A stretch of 41,294 nucleotides of DNA from Acidovorax sp. (GTDB taxonomy: Bacteria > Pseudomonadota > Gammaproteobacteria > Burkholderiales > Burkholderiaceae_C): positions 1 through 41,294 of the forward strand of contig NZ_JALEGG010000105.1 in assembly GCF_022763525.1 (NCBI RefSeq), in the 5' to 3' direction. Shown here one piece after another: positions 1-6,651 of this stretch. Numbering within the stretch: the first letter of the stretch is position 1; every line of letters starts with the position of its first letter. Both the position numbers and the translations under genes were made by a program. The notes under the pieces are model-generated. The model did not search any database, was not told the origin of the DNA, and worked only from the letters and a program-made list of their open reading frames with translations.

Positions 1-2
1 AC

Positions 3-494
3 AGCCTTGCAGCGATTTTTCAAGCACCCGTGCAAATTTCACACAGCTACGGACAAAGTTCGGTACTAGTGGAAGCACTGGGAAGGAGCATGGCAGAAAA
101 TAACATTGCCGAACTATGGAAACATGTCCCAGGACACGAGCGCCAGTACACTCCACTAAGCGAGTATCTTTTCAAACTTGTCCAGCCGCAAATTGACGAC
201 ATTCTATTTATTGGAAAAAATTATGAATCGGCATTTGATACCTTTGAAATATTGTTTGCACTCTCCGTAGCCGATATAAATCTCCTTAAAGAGCGAAACC
301 CATGGGGACCCATAGGAAGATTTGGCTGGAAACGGCGAACTTCTAGCCCATTTAATACCTTGATAGAGGAAGCGAAGGCTGAGGGGGCCGCGTGGGAACC
401 GCTCAAGGCCGGGCTCTTCGGCGGAAACCAAGCTCGTTTTCAACGTGTGGCTACGGAGTACAGCCGACTCCTTGAAAGGTTGCAATGGTACTAG
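3..494 (+). CDS. Hypothetical protein, C-terminal part (runs off the left edge)
   Basis: The frame is open to the left edge and stops at 492-494, so the N-terminus is probably outside the window. A GTG at 30 and an ATG at 90 are possible starts, but neither has a usable ribosome binding site. The visible 160 or so residues look like a soluble folded protein with charged helices and aromatic motifs such as RFGWKRR. I do not recognise the family. Base use is clearly AT-richer than the phage genes (runs such as tattggaaaaaattatgaa), which suggests a separate origin: a host or accessory gene, or a cargo gene at the phage end. It is tail-to-tail with the minus-strand methyltransferase that ends at 654. 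The 159 bases between them hold no gene I can see. Confidence 0.6.
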   Translation, partial: SLAAIFQAPVQISHSYGQSSVLVEALGRSMAENNIAELWKHVPGHERQYTPLSEYLFKLVQPQIDDILFIGKNYESAFDTFEILFALSVADINLLKERNPWGPIGRFGWKRRTSSPFNTLIEEAKAEGAAWEPLKAGLFGGNQARFQRVATEYSRLLERLQWY

Positions 495-653
495 TGGCTT
501 AACGTCAAAGCGGTCAAATCCGGATGATGCCGCTCACTTAAAGGCAAACTCCGGAAACACTCGCTTGGTTGCGCCATCGTTCATGTGGCACTAGTGACGC
601 TCTAGGCCGGCGTGAAGTCAACGGCTGTTGCCGCCTGTCCGCACGGCGCAGGG

Positions 654-1448
654 CTAGAACAGTTGCGCGGGCTCCGCTTCGCGGTCCCAGCTGTAGATGA
701 TCAGTTCCATGCGATTCGCACTGTTTCCGCCGCCTCCTACCTGGTATGTGATCGGTACCGCGTCCATCTGGAGATCCGCGAAGCACTCGCGAATAGCAGG
801 ATGATCATTGATGCTAAGCACTGCTTTGCCCTTGATTTCGCGCATGAGACGTGCCATCTCTTCGTACTGACTCCATTCGAAGGGCACGCCATAACCCTCG
901 GTTTCCCAGTAGGGGGGGTCCAAGTAAAACAGCGTATGGGCACGGTCGTAGCGCTTGATGCACTCCTGCCAGTCTAGGCGCTCGATATACGCCCCGTGCA
1001 GCCGCATGTGGGCGGCGCTGAGGTCTTCCTCGAGGCGCAGGAGGTTGACGGTGGGCGCCGGGGTAGTGGTGGCCGTACCCCAGGTCTGACCCTGTACGCG
1101 ACCACCAAAAGCCTGGTGCTGTAGGTAGTAGAACCGCGCAGCCCGCTCAATGTCGGTCAGCGTCTCAGGGCGGGTGATCTGCAGCCACTTAAACACCTCG
1201 CGGCTGCTGAGCGCCCATTTGAACTGGCGCACGAACTCCTCGAGGTGCCGCTGCACGACACGGTACAGGTTGACCAGCTCGCCGTTGACGTCGTTGATGA
1301 CCTCGCACTCGGCAGGCTGGCGCAAAAAGTACAGCGCGGCGCCACCGGCAAAGACCTCCACGTAACAAGAATGCGCCGGGAAGCGCGGGATGATGATGTC
1401 GGCCAGGCGTCGTTTGCCGCCGATCCACGGGATGATGGGTGTTGCCAT
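654..1448 (-). CDS. D12-class DNA adenine N6-methyltransferase (Dam-type)
   Basis: A 264-residue enzyme that should methylate adenine N6 in a short DNA site using S-adenosylmethionine. Visible motifs: the N-terminal PWIGGKRR (residues 7-14), the SAM-binding FAGGA (33-37), the acidic INDVN (51-55) and the catalytic DPPYW (177-181). Length and motif order fit the Dam/D12 family. The frame stays open upstream to 1619, but the ATG at 1448 is preceded by GGAG at good spacing and gives the normal family N-terminus, so I use it. It is the last gene of the leftward series, after the lysis genes, where phages often carry morons. Likely roles are protection from host restriction or timing of packaging or expression; the recognition site cannot be read from sequence. 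Confidence 0.9.
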   Translation of the reverse strand: MATPIIPWIGGKRRLADIIIPRFPAHSCYVEVFAGGAALYFLRQPAECEVINDVNGELVNLYRVVQRHLEEFVRQFKWALSSREVFKWLQITRPETLTDIERAARFYYLQHQAFGGRVQGQTWGTATTTPAPTVNLLRLEEDLSAAHMRLHGAYIERLDWQECIKRYDRAHTLFYLDPPYWETEGYGVPFEWSQYEEMARLMREIKGKAVLSINDHPAIRECFADLQMDAVPITYQVGGGGNSANRMELIIYSWDREAEPAQLF

Positions 1449-1587
1449 GTTGGGCTCCAGGGTATTGATACACTGCCCCGGCCTGTACAGGTGGGCGGGG
1501 CCTTGGCTGGGCTCACTGGCGTGTTCAGTGGTCTTGGTGGCCGTCCGGGTGTTCGTAGCACCCAGGCGGTCGCCTCGTTCTTTTTGT

Positions 1588-1752
1588 TCAGTCGATACGC
1601 GGCGGCGGCGCATCGTCATCGCGGAATGCAGCGGATCGGGAGGCTCGCTCCTCGATCTCCCGCTGCCGCTCGCGCAGTTCGTGCCGCAAGCGCTGTTGTT
1701 TGCGGCGGCCGGCTTTGCGGCCTTTGGGAGCCGAGCTTGCCGACACGCTCAT
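1588..1752 (-). CDS. Small basic/charged protein after the spanins (54 aa)
   Basis: The ATG at 1752 overlaps the Rz stop as ATGA, and the frame runs 54 codons to a TGA at 1588-1590. The product starts MSVSASSAPKGRKAGRRKQQ, followed by an Arg/Glu-rich probable helix and a Pro-rich tail (DDDAPPPRID). There is no membrane segment or signal peptide. Translational coupling to Rz supports a real gene. I do not recognise a family. It is not a spanin: no lipobox and no TM. About 140 bases separate it from the Dam start; that gap holds only a GC-rich inverted repeat around a CCTGTACAGG palindrome. Confidence 0.5.
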   Translation of the reverse strand: MSVSASSAPKGRKAGRRKQQRLRHELRERQREIEERASRSAAFRDDDAPPPRID

Positions 1753-2288
1753 TCAGTCAGCGCCCGGTCGTTACCGACGACCCGCTTGAGGGTGCGGATC
1801 TCGTCGGCATGCTTTTCAGCCGCGCCTGCGAACTCTTCCGCCTGTCGGTCAGCTTCGTCGTATAGCTCCCCGAGGGTGGCGGCTCGATCTCGACAATCGA
1901 TGATGGCAGCTGCGACGCTTTGGGCTTCTCCCCCACCACAGGCGGCGGCGAACTCTCGGATTTGGTCGCGCAGGCGCTGACCATCAGCAGCGGCAGCAGC
2001 CAGAGCAGCAGCCCGGGCACGTTCTTGTTTTGCATGAGCATCGGCGATCTCCTGTTGATTGCGTGCGTGGATTTCGTTTCGACGGAAGGTCGCGCGGGCA
2101 TCGTCCAGAGCCACACGCATGCGTTCGGTGTTTTCCTGGGCGCGAGAGGCTTTCTCGACTGACAGCGTGCCGCGCGCCTTCTCGGCATCGAGCCGGGCGT
2201 CATAGAGCCTGAATCCGAGATAGGCCGACAGCACCAGCAGGGCCAGCGCAAGGGCCTGGAAGCCGTAGGCTTTGATCTTGTCGATCAC
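1749..2288 (-). CDS. Rz: Rz-like inner-membrane spanin subunit
   Basis: Type II membrane protein: a short charged N-terminus (VIDKIKAYGF), one TM segment (about residues 9-27, ALALALLVLSAYLGF) and a long periplasmic alpha-helical, coiled-coil-prone domain rich in Ala, Arg and Glu. That is the architecture of i-spanins, which fuse inner and outer membranes in the last step of lysis. I prefer the GTG at 2288 because a GGGGGT sequence lies 6 nt upstream. It starts just after the transglycosylase stop. An in-frame ATG at 2306 (six residues longer) has a poor binding site. The o-spanin Rz1 is encoded inside this gene in another frame. Confidence 0.85.
   Translation of the reverse strand: MIDKIKAYGFQALALALLVLSAYLGFRLYDARLDAEKARGTLSVEKASRAQENTERMRVALDDARATFRRNEIHARNQQEIADAHAKQERARAAALAAAAADGQRLRDQIREFAAACGGGEAQSVAAAIIDCRDRAATLGELYDEADRQAEEFAGAAEKHADEIRTLKRVVGNDRALTE
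1757..2041 (-). CDS. Rz1: Rz1-like outer-membrane spanin lipoprotein, nested in Rz
   Basis: A 94-residue reading frame lying entirely within Rz in a shifted frame. It begins at ATG 2041 with AGGAG eight bases upstream. The product has a short N-region (MLMQNKNVPG), a hydrophobic core (LLLWLLPLLM) and a lipobox ending at Cys24 (LMVSAC), followed by a Pro/Ser-rich segment with PPPVV and EPPPSG. These are the hallmarks of o-spanins: signal peptidase II processing, lipidation of Cys24 and outer-membrane anchoring. It would pair with Rz across the periplasm. An embedded o-spanin gene is the classic lambda arrangement. An internal ATG at 2035 is a possible alternative start. Confidence 0.9.
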   Translation of the reverse strand: MLMQNKNVPGLLLWLLPLLMVSACATKSESSPPPVVGEKPKASQLPSSIVEIEPPPSGSYTTKLTDRRKSSQARLKSMPTRSAPSSGSSVTTGR

Positions 2289-2290
2289 GC

Positions 2291-3247
2291 TCAGACCCCC
2301 AGCCATTCGGCATACCGCCAGCGCCTGGGTTCCAGCAGCACCGTGGCACGCACGTGGGCGCGGTTAATGTCGAAGGCGCTGGCGCCGTAGCCTTGCCACT
2401 TTGTGCGGCTCTTGTTGCTGTGGTGCTCCACGTGCCCGAACCATTGGTCGGGGTCGCACCCTGCCGTCAGTGCGCACAGCTTGCGCTCTTGCTGTACACC
2501 CCCCAGTCCGCCGTTGTAGGCGGCGTCACAGAACGCGAGGCGCACCATGTCGTCCCGCAGACCGAGGCGCTCGAAGCGCGTGTGGCAGTCGCGGAGCTTG
2601 ACCAGCACGGCCCTTACACCGAGATCTGCGCGGGTGTACACGTTGTCCCAGGTCAGTTCCTGCAGGGCCCGTGGGTCCATGGCAACGGTCTCAGCGAGAG
2701 CGTCAAAGCGCAAAGCGCCCGACGCGTCCCAGGCCCGTGTGATCTGCCCCAGGCCGGCGCCCTCCTCTCGGCCGGTCTTCAGCCGAGCCGCGGTGCTCCA
2801 GCAAGTGCGGTGCGTTAACGCAATGCAGCTCTCTTTCTCGATCAATGCGCCGATGTAGCTGCGCCTGGGCACGGCCGGCCAGTGCCGCTCGATCTCCTGC
2901 ACCACCAGCGGCGCAAGGGCCTGCGCTGGCGCCGGCACGGGCTGCGCTCGGGCAAAGCCCACAAAAGCCAGCACGAGCACGCCCGATACGAAGCAAAGGC
3001 CGAGGAAAGCGAGCCCAGCGCCCACGGGATGCTCCATCGCTTTCAGCCAGGCTTCGCGCCCGTGTGCGTAGTCAAAAAGCGCCTTGCGCGCGCTGTGCGC
3101 CAGCGCCACGCAAAGCGCCGTCCACGACAGCCAGATCAACTTGACCACGGGCTCTCGCCAGCCATCTGGCCCGAAGCTGTTCACTGCGATGACCAGCAGC
3201 GGCAGCGCAAGCACTGCCCACCAACGCCAGCGTTTCATGGGGTTCAT
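2291..3247 (-). CDS. Membrane-anchored SLT-type lytic transglycosylase (endolysin; possible holin-endolysin fusion)
   Basis: A 318-residue protein in two parts. The N-terminal 100 residues hold three likely TM segments (about 10-24, 35-52, 76-98). The rest is a soluble-lytic-transglycosylase-like domain: catalytic Glu expected in IEKES (E139), then GLGQI (165-169) and AYNGG (243-247). It would cleave murein glycan strands. Start at ATG 3247 with GGAGA upstream. It heads the lysis cassette (then Rz/Rz1) and lies directly behind an intrinsic terminator. No separate holin gene is visible nearby, so the membrane part may supply the holin or pinholin function, or simply tether the enzyme. That division of labour is inference. 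Confidence 0.8.
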   Translation of the reverse strand: MNPMKRWRWWAVLALPLLVIAVNSFGPDGWREPVVKLIWLSWTALCVALAHSARKALFDYAHGREAWLKAMEHPVGAGLAFLGLCFVSGVLVLAFVGFARAQPVPAPAQALAPLVVQEIERHWPAVPRRSYIGALIEKESCIALTHRTCWSTAARLKTGREEGAGLGQITRAWDASGALRFDALAETVAMDPRALQELTWDNVYTRADLGVRAVLVKLRDCHTRFERLGLRDDMVRLAFCDAAYNGGLGGVQQERKLCALTAGCDPDQWFGHVEHHSNKSRTKWQGYGASAFDINRAHVRATVLLEPRRWRYAEWLGV

Positions 3248-3274
3248 GATTTCTCCAATCAGGTTTGAACGGAC

Positions 3275-3308
3275 AACAAAAAGCCCGCCTGTGTTGCCAC
3301 GGGCGGGC
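3275..3308 (-). terminator. Intrinsic terminator in front of the lysis cassette
   Basis: Read leftwards, a GCCCGCC / GGCGGGC stem (7 bp, extended by GTG/CAC around a GCAA tetraloop) is followed directly by TTTTTGTT. The ribosome binding site of the transglycosylase gene begins about 15 bases further on. The terminator therefore separates tail from lysis transcription unless RNA polymerase is made termination-resistant. Confidence 0.8.
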
Positions 3309-3334
3309 GCGGATGGGTTGCGGTGGATGTGGCG

Positions 3335-3556
3335 TTAGATCTCGATCTCGACCACGGGGAGCGCAGGCGCGGTGCTCTCGATCACGCCGTCGCGCACAAA
3401 CACGCGCTGGCCTGGCGGGGCCTCGCCGCGCACTTGGGCAATGCCCCCGTCCTGCAGCTCTACCGTGGACAGGCCATCAGCGCTGGCGATCACCTCGCCG
3501 ATCAACAGCGGCGCGTCCGGGAAGATTTCCTTGAAAAGTGCGACGGGGTTTTTCAT
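3335..3556 (-). CDS. Small conserved phage tail-module protein (73 aa)
   Basis: 73 residues, ATG at 3556 with GGAG 8 bases upstream. The product is beta-rich (SADGLSTVELQDGGIAQVRGE, then VFVRDGVIE) and ends in ALPVVEIEI. Small proteins of this look (FPD-PLLxGEV, then GVIE-AP-LPVVxIEx) are, from memory, common at the end of phage tail modules, but I know no assigned function. It follows the hub-like protein by four bases and is the last gene before the terminator in front of lysis. Possibly a tail-tip accessory or chaperone. Confidence 0.7.
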   Translation of the reverse strand: MKNPVALFKEIFPDAPLLIGEVIASADGLSTVELQDGGIAQVRGEAPPGQRVFVRDGVIESTAPALPVVEIEI

Positions 3557-3560
3557 AGCA

Positions 3561-5435
3561 TCACTCCGGGTGGGTTTCGACGGACAGCACCTGGCGCAGC
3601 ATGGGCGATGACCACTCCAGGGACGTAGCCCGCACGTAGCCCAGATGCGTGGTCGAGCCGTCCACGTACCGGATCAGCGCGCCCGGCTTGATGACGCCCG
3701 TGGTCTCCAGCACCGGCAAGCGCAGGCTGATATGGGCCTGCACTCCGGTGTTGCCCAGCTCGGCAATGCCGCGCTGCCGGGCCGCCTCCATGTCGGTGAT
3801 AAGCGGGTGCGTGATGCTGGGGGCCACCAGCGTACCGGCAGTGCCCGCGCGCTTGATGCGCCCCTCAATGCCGTCAGCCACGCCGGACACAAACACGCGG
3901 TCGTAGGTGGCCTTGCGCAGCCACTCAATGCCCTCAACACTGACGGACGAGCTGGGCAGCTCAAAGGCCGGCGTCAGTCCGCTCCACTCCCACGGCGCCG
4001 CTGGATAGCGCGGCAGCGCGATCACCGTCTGCTCGGTGTCGTGCGGCTGGATGTAGCCGCCCGCTGCCCCGGCGATATCGACAAGGGCGGACATGAAAGA
4101 GCCCTGGTGCGTCCAGAGGCCCCCGGGAACCAGCCAGTCGGTCATCTGCCAATCCACGTCCCAACCGAAGGGCACGCCGTTGAGCGTGAGCACCTCACCC
4201 ATGAGCTGGTGCGCCGTGCGTGCCAAGCTGTTGCCATGGTTCAGGGCCGGGGAATATGGCGCATCCAACAGGGCCGTGATGCCGCGACCCTTGACGTTAA
4301 TAGTCGTCTTGCCAAACCGCCGCTCGCGGCTGTAGCTCTCGGCCAGTAGGCGGTAGGGCGCACCGTTGATGGTGGCGATCACCTGCACAGGCTCGCCACC
4401 CGGGCCGGGTGTGATGAGCGGGAGCGCCCTGCCGTGCAGAGCGGCGCTCCATTGCCACGTCCACGAGTCCACATCCAGGGACATCCCGAACGCTGTTGCA
4501 GGGATGGGCTCGCCATCAGCGCGTGCCAAGTTGACGTTGTTGATGGTCATGTACACCCTTCGGACTGGAACGATGACGGTTGCTGGCGGTTGGACCTGAC
4601 CCGGCCGCTGGCACACAAAGACCAGGCGCCCGTCGCCCTGCCATAGGTCTGTGAACACCAGCCGCCCAACGGTGGCGGGGTCGTAGCAAGGCTCCTCGGG
4701 CGGATCAACGGGGTCTGATGTGAACCCTGCCGTCGGACGCCGACCCTCCTGCCAACGGGTGCGCAGCACTTGCCGGATGTGCACACCATCGCTCCAACGT
4801 GCCACCGCCGCACGCCGCACGGGCGCGCCTGGCTGCCAGTGCGAAACCACCGACGCGCGCAGGCGCAAGGTTTCTTCCCACGACCCGAGCACTGCGCCAC
4901 GGCGCTGCACGCCTTCCTGCCACGCGAAGCCCGCCGCAGCGCGCACGCGATGACTCTCTTGCCAGCTGGAGACGACGGCGTTGCGCAGCCGAGTCCCCTC
5001 TTGCCAAGCGGATGCAATAGCAGCGCGTAGGCGCTCGCTTTGTTGCCACCGGGTATCAACAGCGGCGGCCATGCGCTGGCCCTGCTGCCAGCTTGCAGCG
5101 ACAGCGGCGCGCACCGGCTGGCCCACCTGCCAGGCCGCAGCATGCCCTGCTGCGATGGGCCGCGCCTCTTGCCAGCAAGTTTGCACCTCGGCTCGCATGC
5201 CGCGGCTGACATTGGCATCCCAAGTAAGCTCGATGGTGCCGTCCAGCCCGGGCAACTCTGCGTCAATGCCGAGACAAGTGCCTGCGCGAAGCGTGAGAGT
5301 ACCGAGACCGGGGAAATCACCGTCGACCGTAAACACCGCATCCGGTATGACCTCCCCACCGCCCTGCTCGCCGAAGACCAAGCGGCCCGAGCCATCAGCA
5401 GGGGTGGTGAAGACAAGCTTGCCGTCAATGTCCAC
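3561..5435 (-). CDS. Tail-tip/hub-like protein with 14-residue tryptophan repeats
   Basis: 624 residues from GTG 5435, which has GGGGT six bases upstream and follows the previous stop directly. A GTG at 5480 would add 15 residues but has its SD touching the start. Parts: an N-terminal beta-rich segment; eleven exact 14-residue units with an invariant Trp (W88 to W228) plus a degenerate unit at W72; then a larger domain of about 330 residues beginning RRVYMTINNVNLARADG that resembles phage baseplate/tail hub proteins (beta-rich, ending in a conserved-looking SLEWSS-LRQVLSVE). A KLVFT...GRLVF motif occurs both near the N-terminus and just after the repeats, suggesting a duplicated module flanking them. 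The role in the tail tip is inferred from context and general resemblance. Confidence 0.7.
   Translation of the reverse strand: MDIDGKLVFTTPADGSGRLVFGEQGGGEVIPDAVFTVDGDFPGLGTLTLRAGTCLGIDAELPGLDGTIELTWDANVSRGMRAEVQTCWQEARPIAAGHAAAWQVGQPVRAAVAASWQQGQRMAAAVDTRWQQSERLRAAIASAWQEGTRLRNAVVSSWQESHRVRAAAGFAWQEGVQRRGAVLGSWEETLRLRASVVSHWQPGAPVRRAAVARWSDGVHIRQVLRTRWQEGRRPTAGFTSDPVDPPEEPCYDPATVGRLVFTDLWQGDGRLVFVCQRPGQVQPPATVIVPVRRVYMTINNVNLARADGEPIPATAFGMSLDVDSWTWQWSAALHGRALPLITPGPGGEPVQVIATINGAPYRLLAESYSRERRFGKTTINVKGRGITALLDAPYSPALNHGNSLARTAHQLMGEVLTLNGVPFGWDVDWQMTDWLVPGGLWTHQGSFMSALVDIAGAAGGYIQPHDTEQTVIALPRYPAAPWEWSGLTPAFELPSSSVSVEGIEWLRKATYDRVFVSGVADGIEGRIKRAGTAGTLVAPSITHPLITDMEAARQRGIAELGNTGVQAHISLRLPVLETTGVIKPGALIRYVDGSTTHLGYVRATSLEWSSPMLRQVLSVETHPE
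4737..5222 (-). repeat. Tandem 42-bp (14-codon) repeats encoding W-x13 units
   Basis: Within the hub-like gene, Trp codons recur exactly every 42 bases through eleven units (for example WQQGQRMAAAVDTR, WQQSERLRAAIASA, WQEGTRLRNAVVSS), preceded by one degenerate unit 16 codons long. Consensus: W, Q/E, x, G/S, x, x, hydrophobic, R, x, A, V, then three variable residues. Units are diverged at DNA level, so this is an old, selected protein repeat rather than recent slippage. Confidence 0.95.
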
Positions 5436-5439
5436 ATCG

Positions 5440-5820
5440 TTACCCCAGCAGAGATGGCGACGCAAGGGTGACCACGCCACCCTCGTAAATGATCATGGTG
5501 CCGGTACCAGCCAGCTTGAAGGGGCCTGCGCCCGCCTCATCGGTCACAGCACCGCCAGCGATAGCTACGCCCGCGCCGTTGCACCACTCGGCCCAGGTGG
5601 GCGTGCCCGTGGCCCCCACCAGATCATTGGTCGCGGCTGGCATCAGCTGAATCCGCCCTTCGGCCGTAATCGTGCCGCAGGGCTGCGCCAGGGTACGAAC
5701 GGCCAGCAGCGCCCCCCCCTGCTCGCTGTAAAGCTTGATCGTGGAGGCGCCGCCAACGTTCGCCAGGTCAATACTGGCCTGATTGCGCGCTGCCCGGTGA
5801 GCTGTCGAGATGGCAATCAT
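5440..5820 (-). CDS. Conserved phage tail-module protein (126 aa)
   Basis: 126 residues, ATG at 5820 overlapping the stop of the upstream F5/8C-domain gene as ATGA, so translation is probably coupled. The product is rich in Gly, Ala and Thr and reads as beta structure (ASTIKLYSEQGGALLAV, GTGTMIIYEGGVV). No signal or TM. Unknown function; position between the receptor-binding-like protein and the hub-like protein suggests a tail-tip structural part. Confidence 0.75.
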   Translation of the reverse strand: MIAISTAHRAARNQASIDLANVGGASTIKLYSEQGGALLAVRTLAQPCGTITAEGRIQLMPAATNDLVGATGTPTWAEWCNGAGVAIAGGAVTDEAGAGPFKLAGTGTMIIYEGGVVTLASPSLLG

Positions 5821-6647
5821 GCTGCCTCCACGGCCCGCACCGGGCCTGCGCCCGTGGCCTTGTGGTTCTGGTTGGGGTCGATGCCCACGGCGATGTAGTC
5901 AACACCAAGCTCCAGACCTGTGGCCGTGTAGTAGCCCGCTGCATCGCTCCAGCCTTCCCACGCCTTGTAGCCGTCTGCCAAGCGCAGTAGCCACACACGG
6001 CCCATCGCGAACGGCGATTCCGGCGAACTGGGCGTGGCCTTAAACATCACACGGTCGGTGATCTGCCCCGTGGAAGAAGCCCGATGTCGAAAGTCCTGGC
6101 GAAGCGTCGACAGACGAGGAACCAAGAGCTGCCCCGAGTAGAGCGTCGCTGCGCGACCCTGTGCGTAGCTTGGTAAAGGAAGCAACAGACCCACGCTGGC
6201 CGGGTCCACCGAAGCCACTGAGAACTCAAACTCGGTTCCGGCTGAAATACTCCCCGAAGTTAGCGCGATGCCATAGGCGAAGCTGCTGGTCCATGTCGCG
6301 CCGCCATCGTCAGACACAGAAACGCGAATGTCGCTGAGGCTGGTCGGGAGGTAGGCGTTTGAACCTGAGCACCTGATGCGTACTGCGCGCACGTCTACAG
6401 CAGCCGGGAACGTGTACCAGAGCCTAGCCGGAAAGTCGTTGAATGCGGTGCTCCAGCTCGTGCCCGTATTCTTGTCGAACGCGTTCGCCGCAAGATATGA
6501 ACTGCTGAAAATGCTGCTCGCTCCAGCAACACCTCCAACCGAAACATCTACTCCGGCCTCATTAATGAATGCAACCTCGGTGAGTTCAATGAAGGTCCCC
6601 CCGTTGGACCGTGCGAACGATAGGCGCCAGGATTGATGCGCAGCCAT
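5817..6647 (-). CDS. Tail protein with F5/8 type C (discoidin-like) carbohydrate-binding domain
   Basis: 276 residues; ATG at 6647 with GGAG upstream, four bases after the previous stop. Residues 1-125 or so match the discoidin/F5-8C pattern: WRLSFARSNGG, LTEVAF, AFDKNTGTSWST, LWYTFPAAVDVRAVRI, SDIRVSVSDDGGATW. The C-terminal 70 residues resemble a carboxypeptidase-regulatory-like beta sandwich (RVWLLRLADGYKAWEG, ATGLELGVDYIAVGID). Such domains bind sugars, so the likely role is recognition of host surface polysaccharide by the tail tip. Domain calls rest on motif memory; receptor role is inference. Confidence 0.75.
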   Translation of the reverse strand: MAAHQSWRLSFARSNGGTFIELTEVAFINEAGVDVSVGGVAGASSIFSSSYLAANAFDKNTGTSWSTAFNDFPARLWYTFPAAVDVRAVRIRCSGSNAYLPTSLSDIRVSVSDDGGATWTSSFAYGIALTSGSISAGTEFEFSVASVDPASVGLLLPLPSYAQGRAATLYSGQLLVPRLSTLRQDFRHRASSTGQITDRVMFKATPSSPESPFAMGRVWLLRLADGYKAWEGWSDAAGYYTATGLELGVDYIAVGIDPNQNHKATGAGPVRAVEAA

Positions 6648-6651
6648 TGGG

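Noticed and set aside
1450-1619. Longer N-terminus for the Dam-type methyltransferase
   Set aside because: The family motif starts at the ATG 1448, which has its own SD; the upstream codons overlap the small gene at 1588-1752 and look noncoding.
4547-5437. ATG-initiated frame at 5437 sharing the SD with the hub-like gene start
   Set aside because: The product is a Ser/Arg-rich shadow; the repeats and hub domain are in the GTG 5435 frame.
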